Shown: positions 9,821-22,203, numbered from the stretch's first letter. The stretch: 64,000 nucleotides of DNA from Clitoria ternatea (GCA_037962975.1 CM075671.1:43362501-43426500), one strand, 5' to 3'. Numbers and translations are program-made. The notes: generated from the sequence alone by a model not told the origin.

Positions 9821-12559
9821 TGTAACATCCCGATTTAATAATTAATTGTCGAATGAAAATAAATCATTGAAGTGATAATTGCAAGGTGGGAAAAATTATT
9901 TATTAATTATAATTATAATTAACTTAATTAACTCAACTTAAGAAATAATGACTGGTTAAGAATGATTAACTAATAACTGCTGGCTGATTGTGATTGGTGT
10001 ACTACTTCACGCTTTCCCACCCCACTTCCCTTTCTCTTCGTGCATGCATATATGGGTTACTGGGCCACCTTATCATTCATTTTTCCCCTTCAGACTTTTC
10101 TTCTTTCTGTTCTCCCTTCTTCCCTTCTTCTTCGTTCTTCATTCTCCTTCTCTTATTCTTCTTTCCTCTCTGCTCTCTACGCCGTGAGCTCGCGACCGTG
10201 GTGGCTGAGGATCAGAGTCCTCCTTCCTTACTCGACGAACCAGAGAGGGGGAGGGCGTGCATTCCCTCTGCATGCAACCAGTCTTTTCCCCATGACTCCT
10301 CCGTCAACTTCCCTCTTTCTCCCTCTCCTTGTTCGAGGCTGCCGAGTCTCAATGAAGATCTACACCACGAAATGCTGCAAGGAGGTTGGAGCATTCACAG
10401 CGCTGTGATGGAGTTGCTCAAAAGAACGAGCAGGGAAATGGGTGCCTCGGAAGATGGGAAATCTCCACTGGACCGAGTGGAAGGTCAAGGTGGTGCCCTG
10501 AGGGCTTGGACCTCCCCGCTGATCTTGCATGCAAGGCTGTTTAAGAGCAGGAGTGGCTCGGAGTTCCTCCAAAGCCAAGTGTAGTGATGGATGACTGATG
10601 AGGGGTCGCCCCATTGTGAATTAGTGAATGGGCTGTGCAGAGAAACCGATTGGGGCTGTAAGCCCTTGGAGCCTTGGAATCTTCATCCCAGGTAGGGGGC
10701 GCTCTGCATGTCCAATGCATGGTTTTCTGGATGGTCCGAGCGAACGTATTACCTTACGTGTTCGTGTGATTATGACTCTGTGAAATGTTTGACTGTTGAT
10801 TATTGGATATCGTATGTGTGTGTGTTAGTGAAGTCCTGTTAATTATTTCGTGCTCGTATGCTTGCGTTCAGAATGTGTTGTTGTTATATGTTGTACATGC
10901 TGCTGAGTGGAGTCTGGATGAATGATGATTATTACCTGTGTGGCGTATGACTATTGCTATCCAAGAGGCGTATGATAGCATTGGTGATGTTGTAGAGTTA
11001 ATGTATAAATTGCATGTTAATTGTATTGTGAATGTCAAGCACATTGTGTGGTCTATTGTTGACTCCCGGGTGGATGCGATATGAATTGCTTAAGATGCAC
11101 TTGCTGAATGTGGATGACTGTCGTGACATGCATGAGGTTGCATTCATGAATAGAGGGTGACCCGTGGAAGGTCGTGAGCCCCGAGGGAATGACTTCCAGC
11201 TACAGACCCTGGCTAGATCCTGATAGTGCTCGTGGTAGCCGTAGGAGCTAGAGAAGAGTCTCGAGACGCCCATGAGAGGCCGGTACCACCTGGTAAGAGC
11301 TGAAGGACGAGGGGCCGGAAAAGGGGGAAACTGTAACTAAAAGTCATTACCCGAGTCGGATCCGCATGCATATAGGTAGGTGCATCATTGACGAGAGCCA
11401 CACGCTCCTTAAAATCTGTGAATACTATTAATGAGTTCCGACTGGATTTGCGTGTGTGTTAACACTGAGGCTAAGTATTATTGATGTTATTATTAAGGGA
11501 TATGTTGTTGTAAATAGTAGAAATTATATAACCGTGAATGACGAGTAATCCGACTAGTGACTTGTGTAGATGCTTATTTACATGTTAGTAAATGCTAGTA
11601 TTGACTAAGATAGATGGAGTATGTTGAAAGAGAATGTGTATGCTAAGCCGAGCCAATAACTGTCATTGTGTATGTGAAAGCTCACCCCCTACACCATTTT
11701 TCAGCATGTGCAGGACGGACTCGGAAGTGCTGTCAGGGCCTCAAGTCCGAGTGTGGTGCACCCCGATTGTTGAGTGCTTATATTGTATTCATTATGTTTA
11801 GTTAGGGTAGCCTTGGCCGGCTCTTATGTAAAATGACGATTAAGCATATTTGTTTATAAAGATTGATTAGGAGAAATATAGATATGGGTTACTTGTATGG
11901 GATTGTAAGTGTTGGTGAATATATACATGTATATATTGTTAAGATAATGGGTACTCCGAGTGTGTGATTATGTATAAACCTGGGTTGTATGCTGGTGAAT
12001 TGTGTTGGGCTCTTTCCGAGTGGGGGAATACGTATAAGGACTTTGAGAGAAACCCCCTTTAATGAATTCTAAGTGGACGTTACAAATACTCCGAGCGAAT
12101 AAGTCGTGGCGTGCCGAGTGAGTTAACTACCTGATTTTCCGAGTGAGGTGCAAGCGTGAGGATTTGCTGAGTGGACCTCGTCCATATCCGAATGGGAAAT
12201 TACCTTGTACCGGTGTTCGCCTCAGCGAGTTAGACCTAGCTCCAGCGAGTGCGTGTTTGGAGAGGCCTTGTGTTGGACTCCGCCCGAATATCTTCCTCTC
12301 CATTGTTGCATTATCCTGTCTCGCTCGGGCGGTGTTGGACCCCGCCTGAGCGAGTGGACGTTGTAGTGTAATTCGCCCAGGCGTTGTTGCGCTTTGCTGA
12401 ACTGGGCGGAGTGGTTCAAGTTTCACCCCTTCCTCAGGTTGCCATACATATGTGTCTTCCTTATCCTTCCCTTGCCTTCCTCTTCTTTTCTATGCCAAGT
12501 GACCCGTGGCTATTTTGTGAAAAATTTCCCTCGGTTTTGGGTTTAATTATTTATTAAAA
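9821..12559 (+). repeat. 3' LTR of the outer element, truncated at its right end
   Basis: Starts TGTAACATCCCG directly after the purine tract and runs 2739 bp. Comparison with 5651-5676 shows that only the last 16 bp are missing, so the full LTR was about 2755 bp, close to the 2750-bp solo LTR at 38583. A TATA-like CATATATGG lies near 10046, followed by a long pyrimidine-rich leader (about 10080-10170). The 196-residue frame there is low-complexity and not supported as a gene. Confidence 0.88.
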
Positions 12560-12966
12560 TAAATCAACGATTAGAAATCATTTATTAAAGTCTCCCTTTT
12601 TATTTACATCAAAATTTGGAATTTATTGAAGAATGACGAGAGAAATTCAGTCAGGAAAAAGGGTTAAGAATGAGTAACAGTGATCGAGTGTACTACTCTC
12701 GCTCAAGCTCAGTAAACTTTCGCTTAAGCGTGAAACAACAGCAGCAGCTTCTCGCCTAAGCTACAAGTGCTTCGCCTGAGCGAAATGGAAGAATCAGGCT
12801 CGGACTCCTTTCTTTAAAACTTCACAAATTTTATTCAAACTTTATTCACTAAATTTTTAGTTTTCTTTTTATTAATTCCGACACAAAGCACAAAATAAAA
12901 CACTCGGAACGTAGGGTTGCCTCCCTAGAGTGCTTCTTTAAGGTCACTAGCTTGACCTTTTGGCAT
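12560..12966. other. Unassigned fragment between two broken elements
   Basis: The sequence left of the minus-strand integrase stop (12967) contains the reverse complement of the GGGAGGCAACCCT box that usually follows pol in Athila-type elements (about 12915-12940). Further left, at about 12690-12785, come GCTTAAGCG / GCCTGAGCG words. No LTR matching 18487-20264 is present, so the 3' LTR of the neighbouring element has been lost. The join at 12559/12560 looks like a deletion or rearrangement point. Confidence 0.5.
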
Positions 12967-14592
12967 CTAAGAGGATGCCTGCAGTAGCAAGAAGGTTTTC
13001 TGCCTATCAAACTCTCCTCCAAAGTAGAGTTTGAGTCGCTGGCCATTTACCTTAAAAATCCGATCGGTGGTCGGGTCTTTCAGCTCAACTACACCATGAG
13101 GAAAAGCCTCATTTATAGTAAAAGGCCCTGACCACTTAGATCTAAGCTTTCCAGGAAAAAGTCTCAGTCGGGAATTGAATAACAAAACCTGATCACTCTT
13201 TTGAAACTCCTTCTTATTGATCCACTTATCGTGCCACCTCTTTGTTTTCTCCTTATAAATGGAGGCACTTCGATAAGCGTTGAGTCGAAACTCCTCCAGT
13301 TCATGGAGTTTCAAAACTCTTTCCTCCTGGGATTGGTCACAATCCATGTTTAATAGCTTTATGGCCCACCATGTTCTATGTTCCAACTCCACAGGGAGAT
13401 GACAAGCCTTACCGTAAACTAATTGATACGGGGACATGCCAATCGGAGTTTTGAAGGCTGTTCTGTAGGCCCACAATGCATCATCTAATTTTACCAACCA
13501 ATCTTTCCTAGATTTCCCGACCACTTTCTCTAAAATTCTCTTGATTTCTCTATTTGACAGCTCAACTTGTCCACAAGTTTGTGGATGGTAAGGAGTGGAT
13601 ATCTTATGTAAAACCTCATAGTGACGCAGGGCTTTTTCCATTATTTTATTACAAAAATGTGAACCCCCATCACTAATGAGCATTCTCGGAACTCCAAACC
13701 TAGAGAAAATATTCTTCGTAATGAACCTAAGCACCACATGTGCATCATTGGTTCTGGTCGGGATTGCCTCCACCCATTTGGAGACATAATCTACAGTAAC
13801 AAGTATATATTCATTGGAGAACGACTTTGGAAATGGTCCCATAAAGTCGATACCCCAGACATCAAATAATTCCATAACTAAAATGTTTGTCAAAGGCATG
13901 CCAGCTTTAGCAGAGAGACCTCCGCTCCTTTGACATTTATCACACCTTTTGACATACACTTTAGCATCCTGAAAGATAGTCGGCCAATAAAAGCCACTCT
14001 GTAAAACCTTTGCTACTGTATGGGAGGCACCATGATGTCCTCCATAATAGGAGTTGTGGCAATGCCACAAGAGCCTTTCTTGCTCGGATTTAGGCACACA
14101 TCGCCTGATCATTCCATCTACTCCTATTTTATACAGAAATGGATCATCCCAAAGGAAGGTTTTACTATCATGAAAGAATTTTTTCTTCATTTGGGATGTC
14201 CAGCCGTCAGGTACCACCGAGGCACTTTTGAAGTTGGCCATATCAGCATACCATGGCCCGGTGATAATTGCCATCAACCTCTCATCTGGAAATTCTTCTT
14301 TTATTAAAACAGAATCCGATTCACCTTTTAGGCGAGACAGTTGATCGGCAACTGAGTTCTCTACTCCTTTTTTGTCTCTTATTTCTAAGTCAAACTCCTG
14401 GAGTAACAGAACCCACCTGATCAGTCTCGGCTTAGATTCTTTCTTAGCTAGTAAGTACTTGATTGCCGAGTGATCTGTATATACAATGACCTTAGCACCA
14501 ATCAAGTAAGCACGAAATTTATCAAATGCATACACCACAACAAGCATTTCTTTTTCAGTAGTGGTGTAATGTATTTGATTTTCGTTCAACAC
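12967..14592 (-). pseudogene. RNase H end and integrase of the minus-strand Athila element
   Basis: A 541-residue frame. The first 90 or so residues are the C-terminal half of RNase H, including YTDHSAIKYLL and ADQLSRL. An HHCC zinc-binding region follows, with H..H before CDKCQ. The integrase core comes next, with its acidic triad visible in WGIDFMGPFP, ISDGGSHF and GQVELSNREIK. The C-terminal part (KLRSKWSGPF, KVNGQRLK) matches the usual end of Athila integrase. Integrase inserts element DNA into the host genome. This frame is separated from the upstream RT-RNase H piece by a frameshift in an A-run near 14620-14630. Confidence 0.9.
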
Positions 14593-14618
14593 TTTACTAG
14601 CATAATAAATTACATGAG

Positions 14619-14999
14619 TTAATTTTCCTTTTTTTGACCCAGCACAGCTCCGACTGCAAAGTCACTTGCATCACACATTAATTCAAACGGTAAAGACCAA
14701 TCGGGTGCTGCAAGGATTGGAGCTAAAGTCAAACTTTGTTTCAATTTTTCAAAAGCCTTGACACAGTTTTCATTAAACACGAACACATGATCTTTTACAA
14801 TCAAGTCGGTCAAAGGCTTAGCTATTTTTGAAAAATCTTTTATAAATCTTCTGTAGAAGCCAGCACATCCTAGAAAACTCCTCACTCCTTTCACGTTGAT
14901 CGGAGGAGGAAGTTTTTCAATGATTTCTATCTTGGCTCTATCCACTTGAATGCCCTCAGCAGAGATTTTGTGGCCAAGGACTATCCCTCCTTTAACCAT
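14619..14999 (-). pseudogene. RT thumb and start of RNase H, minus-strand Athila element
   Basis: A 126-residue frame continuing the RT after the stop at 15015-15017. It contains GIVLGHKIS, FLGCAGFYRRFIKDFSKIA and the first RNase H strand with the catalytic aspartate (FELMCDASDFAVGAVL). It ends at a stop caused by a length change in a run of seven A. Same family and reading direction as its neighbours. Confidence 0.88.
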
Positions 15000-15014
15000 A
15001 AAATGACATTTTTC

Positions 15015-16904
15015 CTAGTTAAGGACAAGGTTAGCCTCCTGGCATCTCACCAGCACCTTAGATAGGTTGCTGAGGCATGTATCAAAATTACTACCAAAGA
15101 CAAAGAAATCGTCCATGAATACTTCAATGAATTTCTCCACCATGTCCCCAAAGATTGCCAGCATACACCTTTGAAAGGTTGCTGGAGCGTTGCATAAACC
15201 GAATGGCATGCGCCTATAGGCAAAAATTCCATATGGACAGGTGAATGCTGTCTTCTCTTGATCTTTTGGGTCAACCACAATTTGGTTATAACCTGAGTAA
15301 CCATCAAGGAAGCAGTAGTATTCATGACCCGACAGTCTCTCAAGCATCTGGTCAACAAACGGTAAGGGAAAATGGTCTTTCCGAGTGAAGTCATTCAACC
15401 TTCTATAGTCTATACACATCCTCCATCCTGTGGTCGGTCTAGTAGCTATGACTTCACCTTTTTCATTTTTAACAGTTGTCATCCCTCCTTTCTTGGGCAC
15501 CACTTGGACCGGACTGATCCAAGCGCTGTCCGAGATAGGATAGATGATTCCTGCATCAAGAAGCTTGACCACCTCTTTCCTAACAGCCTCTTTCATTATG
15601 GGGTTCAATCTGCGTTGTGGCTGAACTACAAGGGAATAGTCATCCTCCATCAGAATTTTGTGCATACAAAATGATGGACTAATTCCCTTCAAATCAGAAA
15701 TATTCCAGCCAATCGCAGATTCGTGTGTCTTTAAAACCCCTATTAATTTGTCAACATCCTCTTCTTTTAAGTCAGCATTAATAATGACAGGATGTGTTTC
15801 GTCCTCTCTCAGGAAAACATATTTCAGATGAGAAGGTAAAGGTTTTAAATCACATTTTTCTTCAGAAACTTCCTTTCCTTTCTCAACTTCAGTGATTTTC
15901 AAATCATTTTTCTTTTCTTTTTCAAAATCACCTACTTCCAATACTTCCAGTAGGTTCAGCATTTCCGAGTGAGAGTCATTTAACTCCTTAGTCTCGGAGT
16001 CAAAGTCATCCTCCAAAAAGGTTCGTAAGACCTCTTCTTCAGTTTTTAAAAGCATTGGAGTCTGGTAACATTTAATTTCTTTAATCATTAAACAATCCAT
16101 CCTTTCAATCAAATGTTTCATGGAATTGAAGACATTAAAAGTTACCTGCTTCTCCTGAACTCTCAGCATGAGTTCACCCTTTTCTACATCAATCAATGCT
16201 CTGCCTGTAGCTAGAAAAGGTCTACCTAAGATCAAAGGAATCTCTCGATCAGCCTCCATATCCAACACTATAAAATTTGCTGGGAAGATAAATTTGTCTA
16301 CCTTAACTAATAGGTCTTCCAGCATCCCCTGGGGATATTTAATGGACCTGTCAGCCAACTGGAAAGACATGCAAGTCAGTTGCAGGTCATTAATTCCCAG
16401 TTTTTTCATCAAAGATAGAGGCATCAGATTTATACTAGCTCCTAGGTCACAAAGAGCACTTCCTACATGAATATCCCTAATTGCACATGGTATTGTAAAA
16501 GATCCCGGATCTTCTAGCTTTTGAGGAAGTTTCTTTTAGATGATTGCACTACACTCTTGAGTGAGAGCAATCATTTCATCCCCCTTAAGCTTCCTCTTCT
16601 TACACAATAGCTCTTTCAAAAATTTTGCATAGGAAGGCATCTCCTGCAATGCCTCGACAAAAGGGATATTTATGTGAAGTTTCTTCAATACATCTAAGAA
16701 CCTAGCAAACTTTTGCTCTTCTATTTGCTTTTTAAACCTGTGTGGAAATGGAGCATTCCTCAGTTTCTCAGGAGTCAGCTTAGAAGCTTCCTCTAGAATC
16801 AGATCAACCTTTTTCTTTTTCTTTTGGTGGACTTTATTTTCTTTTACTTTTTCTATTTCATTTTCATTTTCAGCTTCATTTTTAACCTGCTCAGATTCTT
16901 GCAC
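15015..16904 (-). pseudogene. Protease and reverse transcriptase region, minus-strand Athila element
   Basis: One frame with a stop at 16536-16538. The upstream 120 residues are the lysine-rich linker and the segment FPHRFKKQ...FARFLDVLKKL found at the gag-protease border of Athila elements. Next come the aspartic protease (DLGAS at about 16430-16450, then ILGRPFLATGRALIDV) and an RT core with YRRLNDFTRKDHFPLP, MPFGLCNAPATFQRCM and the active-site FMDD near 15110. RT copies element RNA into DNA. The piece ends at an in-frame stop at 15015. Confidence 0.9.
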
Positions 16905-17329
16905 TATTTTTTTTCTTTATCTTTTTCAGAGCTTATTTCCTGACTCGGAGATGGAGAAAGAATTTTTCCACTGCTAGTGGTTATAGCCTTGTAATGTTCC
17001 CTTGGATTTACCTCGGTATCTCCAGGGAAATTGCCTGCTTGCCTCTCAGCTAATTGCTTAGAAAGCTGTCCGACTTGATTTTCTAGATTTCTTATGGACG
17101 CTTCCTGATTTTTAAAACTGGCCTGAGTGGCATGGATGAACTGAGAAAGTACATTCTCAAGTTCCGACTTTTCTTTAATAGGAGGGTGAGAAGGTTGTTG
17201 TGGTCTATTTGTGGGTTGATTTTATGGGATGTTCTGATTCAAATGTGGACCTTTCTACCAGGAAAAATTAGGGTGATTCCTGTAGTTAGGATTAAAGGAA
17301 TTAGAAGGATAATTCCTTTGATATTGTTG

Positions 17330-18358
17330 CTACCCCATATAGTTCACTTGCTCGGAAGGCACATTTGGATCACACATTCCATTTTCATGGTCTCCACCAT
17401 AAAATTCACAACTTATTATAGAAACTTGACTCGGCTTTTGGAGTTCTGAAATTTGTATGCTTAGTTTCTCCAAAGCCTGAGTCATCAGCTTACTCTGAGT
17501 CAGATAAGCATCTTGTGCTTCTAGTTCTAATATCCCTCTCTTAGGGACTTGGCTCCTCTCACTAATCAGACATTCATTAGAAGCCATAACGTCAATCAGC
17601 TCTATGGCTTCTTCTACAGTTTTAGTTGTTAATGAGCCTCTAGCCGAGGCATCAATCAGGACCCTGGTAGCTGGCCTGACACCATTATAGAAAATAGTCA
17701 CCTGTTGCACATCAGAAATCTGATGATGAGGACATCTCCTCAAACTCTCTTTATACCGATCCCATGCTTCCATCAAAGATTCACCTTCTCTTTGTTGGAA
17801 ACACGTGATTTCATTGCGCAACTTTGCATATTTAGAAGGAGGAAAGTATTTAATCAAAAATTTTCTTTACAAGTCCTCCCAAGTGGAAATATTGCCTCTC
17901 GGTTGACTCTGCAACCAAGCTTTAGCTCGATCCCTTAGAGAAAATGGAAACAATCTCAGTCGGATTGCCTCTTCAGGGACTCCGTTCATTTTTACTGTAT
18001 CACAAATTTGGAGGAAGGTTGCTAGATGCAAATTTGGATCCTCAACCTCACTTCCTCCGAACTGTTCATTTCTTACCAACTACAGTAAAGCTGGTTTAAG
18101 TTCAAAATTATTTGCTGAAATTGGTGGCCTAAGGATGCTAGATTGCGATCCTTCTTCAGTCGGCCGGGAGTAGTCACCTAATGTAACTCTCCTCTGTTCC
18201 ATTTCTTTTTGTTCTTTTTGCTTTTTCTCTTTTCTCAGTTTACGTTCTAACAAAACGATATCAGGATCAAAGAAGAAAGGCTCTCCTCTGCTCCTTGACT
18301 GCAGACAACAAATGTCAAACAAAAGAACAATACGACTACAGCTACACGAAAACAACAA
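17330..18358 (-). pseudogene. gag region of the minus-strand Athila element
   Basis: A single frame with stops at 18080-18082, 17867-17869 and 17330-17332. Early residues include FFFDPDIVLLERKL, like the FDPEIE start of Athila gag. The capsid-like core follows (LHLATFLQICDT, LRLFPFSLRDRAKAWLQS, FPPSKYAKLRNEI, CPHHQISDVQQVTIFYNG). This is the retrotransposon gag domain, which forms the particle shell. More stops lie to the left, between 17330 and 16912, in a Gln/Pro-rich tail. The true start codon is uncertain. Confidence 0.85.
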
Positions 18359-18462
18359 ACTACTACTAATAAAAACAAAAATTCAAACTACATATTAAAT
18401 GCAAACAACAGTTAACGGTTCAGTCTAGTACCGGTCCATGGATTGTTGATATTACTCAACAA

Positions 18463-18480
18463 TCCCCGGCAACGGCGCCA
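18463..18480 (-). promoter_or_regulatory. Primer binding site of the minus-strand Athila element
   Basis: On the minus strand it reads TGGCGCCGTTGCCGGGGA, six bases after the LTR end. It is the same 18-mer as in the plus-strand element at 53659-53676 and is typical of Athila/Tat elements. Confidence 0.93.
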
Positions 18481-18486
18481 TTAACT

Positions 18487-20264
18487 TGATGCCAAATCTC
18501 TGAGTCATTATTTTGATATGTAATTCTCAAAAGATTTACGCCTTAGCAAGCGCACCAGTCATTAAAATTGTATTATGTTTGATCGTCCCACAGGGATTGT
18601 GGTAAGTACCTGAATCTCAGACTAGTACAAGCTGAACCAACACAAGCACAGAAAGTTCATTCGGTTTTTTTTGTTGTTTTAATGTTTTCTAGTTGTTTTT
18701 GTATTTCCAGAAACAGTGTTAAGATGAGATATGAAAAAGTGATTAATAGAAAATAGGTCAGGATTGCTTCAGTTCACAAATTCATCAAGAAACATGCAAT
18801 TAAAGTATAATCAAACTTCATAATCCAGAGGACAATCCGCTTGTGGTTATTCCCTAATTCCTTAGGTGAAAAACACTAATCCTTAAGCATCAAACCTTAA
18901 TTCCTTAAGTGCTCAATAAACCTAAGATTCTAATGCGAAATTGGAGTTTGAACTCTAACTATTCACCTAAATTGATTAGGCCTAAACTAGTTAGAAAGCT
19001 GGAAGTTACCTAAGCTTCAACCATGATTCCTCACTGGTGAAGTTCTTCCTCAGTTCTGGATTTGTCAATCCAGCAATTTAGATCCACTCCTCAGCTTGTT
19101 CGCCTCAGGATCTAGAAGTTGATTTCCTCGCTCACAGCTTCAAGATTCCATTGCTAACCTTCGCAATCCTAACCTTAGGAATTTAGAACTCCATCAACTT
19201 CGGTTCCATCGAAGGATTATGGAACGTCATGGAGGAGAGGATTTAAAGAGAGAAAATGAAGTAGTGAGATGTTTGAAGTTTCGAATGAATTGTGTTCGAT
19301 GTATTCTGTGTGTATCTGTCTCTGTTCTTCACAGAATATGTACAAACATATATATAGCATCTACCTAACTAACTAACTTAACTAATCACTAGGGAAACTA
19401 AGTTAATAATTAAACTAACTAACTAATTACATGATTACAGAATAACTAACTAATTACAGCTCAGCTCTTAACAAATTACAGCTCATCATTAGCTAATCAC
19501 AGCGCAGCACTACTAATAACAGCTCACTACTTAAATTACTAAGGTACAAAAGTAGGAGAGAAGGCAGCAGGAAACAACACTGGTGCCGAGTGTCTTCTGG
19601 AGGGAGCAATCAATGTTTTAAACATCAACCTTTACGCTTGAGCGAGCTGGGTTCTTGCTTGGGCGAGCTTGAAATATGTACTGTAGTATTGCTTTCTCGC
19701 TTAAGCGTGATGGAGAAGCTTGGGCGAGAGTGATATTTTGGGGTCACGCTTGAGCGAAATTGCTCGCTTGAACGAATTTTTGACCCTCGCTTGAGCGAAT
19801 TTAACTCTCGCTTGAGCGAATGGATTATTCAATCAGCATTCTGAAATTGACGCTCGGGTTCTTCTTTTTATATTCGGTTCCCTGTTCTATTTTGGAGTCG
19901 GTATCTTTTGGACTCTTTTCAGTCGAATTTGTGAAGTCTCACTCGGATTTTCCAAATCTCACTCGGCTTTTTCCTTTCGGCTTGAGCGCTCTTTTTCCTG
20001 CACCAATAAACAACTAATTTGCCCAGCGTTTGTTCACTGATTGTCCAGTATTTGTATGCTGGGTTAATGATATTATAAATAAACTCAATTTCTTAACTAA
20101 TTAATATTTTTAATCAGCTTCTTACATAAATTAAGCACTTTTGAAATAATTAAATAAATTATAAATTATTAGCAATTAATTAAATAATAAGGCTAAACTA
20201 ATCACTAAACAATAAATTAAGTCACATAAAAGGCAGAATAATTAAGTCTTTTCAAGACTTATCA
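18487..20264 (-). repeat. 5' LTR of the minus-strand Athila element
   Basis: On the minus strand it starts TGATAAGTCTTG at 20264 and ends GGCATCA at 18487 (1778 bp). A TATATATA box lies at about 19348-19357, minus strand. The segment 19625-19820 holds CGCTTGAGCG-type words in both directions, and 19840-19985 holds ACTCGG words (reverse of CCGAGT). Non-coding. Confidence 0.88.
19625..19820. repeat. CGCTTGAGCG-type motif cluster in the Athila LTR
   Basis: About ten copies of GCTTGAGCGA / GCTTAAGCG / GCTTGGGCGAG words in 200 bp. The sequence around them is unrelated to the nested element at 752-4858, yet the word is the same. Confidence 0.8.
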
Positions 20265-20640
20265 CCAACCAGCGTGCCACAACATTGACACACCCCTCTT
20301 GAGTGCGTACGATTGGAACTATACCACGTCCCTCAATCTCTATCTCGTCTGTGGCATGGCCAAAAGTGTCCGTACTCTGGTAAAAAGCAACCACATCTGC
20401 AAGGAACCATTCCAAACCCGAAGAGCTTCCTGGGGAACCGATGGCCTCAGAACTAGAGGAGGGTTCAGAGTCAAGCCTAACCACTGGCTGCCTCACAAAA
20501 GAGGCTCCACCTCTCCCTGAACCATGAGACCCAACTCTGGAAGGACCCATAGAAATCCTTCCACCATGATAATCAGAGGGCCTATAAGGGTTATTTCCCC
20601 TCTTATTTGAAGGACCAACGCGGCTCTGCCTAGGGCGCAT
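20265..20640 (-). pseudogene. Unrecognised ORF, 3' end cut off by the Athila LTR
   Basis: A minus-strand frame starting at 20640 runs about 125 residues until the LTR begins at 20264; a few LTR codons then lead to a stop. The protein is Arg/Gly/Ser-rich at first (GRGGASFVRQPVVRL), then acidic and more ordered (EWFLADVVAFYQSTDTFGH). A TATAAAAAGGG box lies about 185 bp upstream on the same strand (20825-20835), and the leader between is purine-rich. I do not recognise the family. It could be a host gene start or the first ORF of an older element. Splicing around 20697 (GGTTACCT) is possible. Confidence 0.45.
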
Positions 20641-20824
20641 GGTTAAAACTTCAAGAGAAATGAAGGTGAAGAAGTTAAAAGAGGGGAAGAAGGTTACCTA
20701 AAAGGAAGTTAAGGTTGGAAGAGGAAAAGAACTTCATGAAAATAGCAGCAACGATCTCTTCCAAAATTTCTGCAAAGTTTCACTATAGTTGAAGACGAAT
20801 GTGATTTTTGAAAATTACCAACTT

Positions 20825-20835
20825 CCCTTTTTATA
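20825..20835 (-). promoter_or_regulatory. TATA box for the truncated ORF
   Basis: TATAAAAAGGG on the minus strand, roughly 185 bp before the ATG at 20640, leaving a plausible 5' leader of about 150 bases. Confidence 0.5.
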
Positions 20836-22140
20836 GGTAACAAAGGTGCCCAACCATCAGCCAGAGGATGCGTCGTTTGAAGCAAAACGCAACGTTATCG
20901 ATCTAAACGACATCGTCGTTTCATACCCAAAGGCACGAAATAGTGACGCTTCACGAAAGGTTTCGGTGAAATGGGCCGAAAATTCAAATTTCAGGCCCAA
21001 AATAATCCTAACGAAAGTTACCTATTTGGAGCAATAATGACTCACATGTTAAAAAGCATTTATTGTCCAAATCATTCAGAAGCATTAAATGCTCCAGCAG
21101 CCACTCGAATACCAAGAGTTACGATTTCCAAAAACTCTTGGGATTCCCTTTCTTACAAATCTTTGTCCAAACCCGTTGTAGGAATGCCATAAGAATGGTT
21201 ACTTCACCCATAGAATGGCCCAGTAGGCAGAATTTCGGCACAGAACTTATACGTATTTTAACAAGAACTTTTTCATCCAACGCCGGCATCCAGACCTCTT
21301 GCAAAAAGCATAGCTTATATGAGCAACTTAACAGTCCCTCACACAAGCTAGGGGACAGATGATCCGGTCTAGATACTGGTATCCAGACTAAGACATCATC
21401 TTAATTATTCTAGAAGGTCAACTGGTATCACAGGTCAATATCCGGACTGTAAAGACACCATGTTAAGAGTCCTTCCTTCACCAGTCATCCAAGGTTGCAC
21501 CTAAGACACCGGATACTTGATCTATTCTCATTCTTCCGTCACGTATAACCGTTTGCCTTAGTGCTACGATAAGATAAGTGGAATCATCACTTATCATGAT
21601 AGATACCCTGCACGACAGAAGATGTCTATATCATTCACTGAAAGGTGCAAAGTACAATTACAGGCGTGATATACGAAAAAGGTGGATTATCCCTATTCCT
21701 GTGTCAGGATCGTACACTGATCATTGACCTCTCTCGATCGTACTCTGAGCACTGAACTACTCTGAATCACACTCTACACAGGGTATCAGAGCCTCTGGGC
21801 CCACTTTCACCCAACAACTCATTTTCCACACTCAACTATAAATAGCATATTCTCACACACATGCAAGGTTACGTTGTTCTTACTTTCATCATACTATTTC
21901 ATTGCTTAAGTATTCATTGAGTTCTCATCTACTCTACTAACTTGAGTGTCAGAGAATCTTCGCAGGGGATACCACCTTTCGTCTCTGCTAATGTGAAACT
22001 CTGGTGTGAAAGATATCCAGGACAACTAGACCGGTTTCTCCCACTGAGAGGTTGGATTATAATACCGGATACCCACTATACCGGTGTACAAATATTTAAA
22101 TCATCAACTTTTGTGGTTGGTTCCCATGCCGGATCTTAAA
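20836..22140 (+). other. Promoter-like region with Tat-type LTR features
   Basis: No supported gene. A TATAAATA box at 21837-21844 is followed about 90-140 bp later by CTAACTTGAGTGTCAGAG and TTCGCAGGGGATACCACC, wording I associate with the R-U5 part of Tat/Ogre-type LTRs. The sequence GGTATCAGAGCC near 21782 resembles a tRNA-Met priming site but lies upstream of that TATA box, so its meaning is unclear. I read this as an old LTR fragment. The exact ends cannot be set. Confidence 0.4.
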
Positions 22141-22203
22141 CCCTAGTTCAAACCAGTTTAGTTCTTTAAACAAAACTTTGCCCAAAACACGGTTTTGCAA
22201 CTA

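Larger units (their letters stand above)
1..12559 (+). mobile_element. Non-autonomous chromovirus-like LTR retrotransposon, both ends incomplete
   Basis: The two LTR copies align directly: position 1 matches 11012, and the match continues through the right end apart from one nested insertion. The plus orientation follows from the tRNA-Met-type priming site at 5680 and the purine tract at 9807. The LTR begins TGTAACATCCC and ends GGGTGTTACA, and the last interior bases read like the tail of chromovirus (Tekay-like) elements before the purine tract. The interior (5677-9820, 4144 bp) has no gag or pol that I can find, so the element must depend on proteins from elsewhere. The first 1190 bp or so of the 5' LTR lie outside the window, and the last 16 bp of the 3' LTR are missing at 12559. 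I counted about nine differences in the 751 bp shared by both LTRs, which points to a recent insertion. Confidence 0.82.
12967..20264 (-). mobile_element. Athila-type Ty3/gypsy retrotransposon, minus strand, lacking its 3' LTR
   Basis: Reading right to left: a 1778-bp 5' LTR (20264-18487), a TGGCGCCGTTGCCGGGGA priming site, gag, protease, RT, RNase H and integrase in the usual Ty3 order. The priming site, the DLGAS protease motif, the FMDD reverse transcriptase motif and the GGCAACCC box after pol are features of the Athila/Tat branch. The frame is broken by several stops and two poly-A frameshifts, so the copy is dead. A target duplication cannot be checked because one LTR is missing. Confidence 0.88.

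Noticed and set aside
9994..10584. 196-residue ORF in the 3' LTR
   Set aside because: Pyrimidine-rich LTR leader giving Phe/Ser/Leu runs; not kept in the related solo LTR; no domain.
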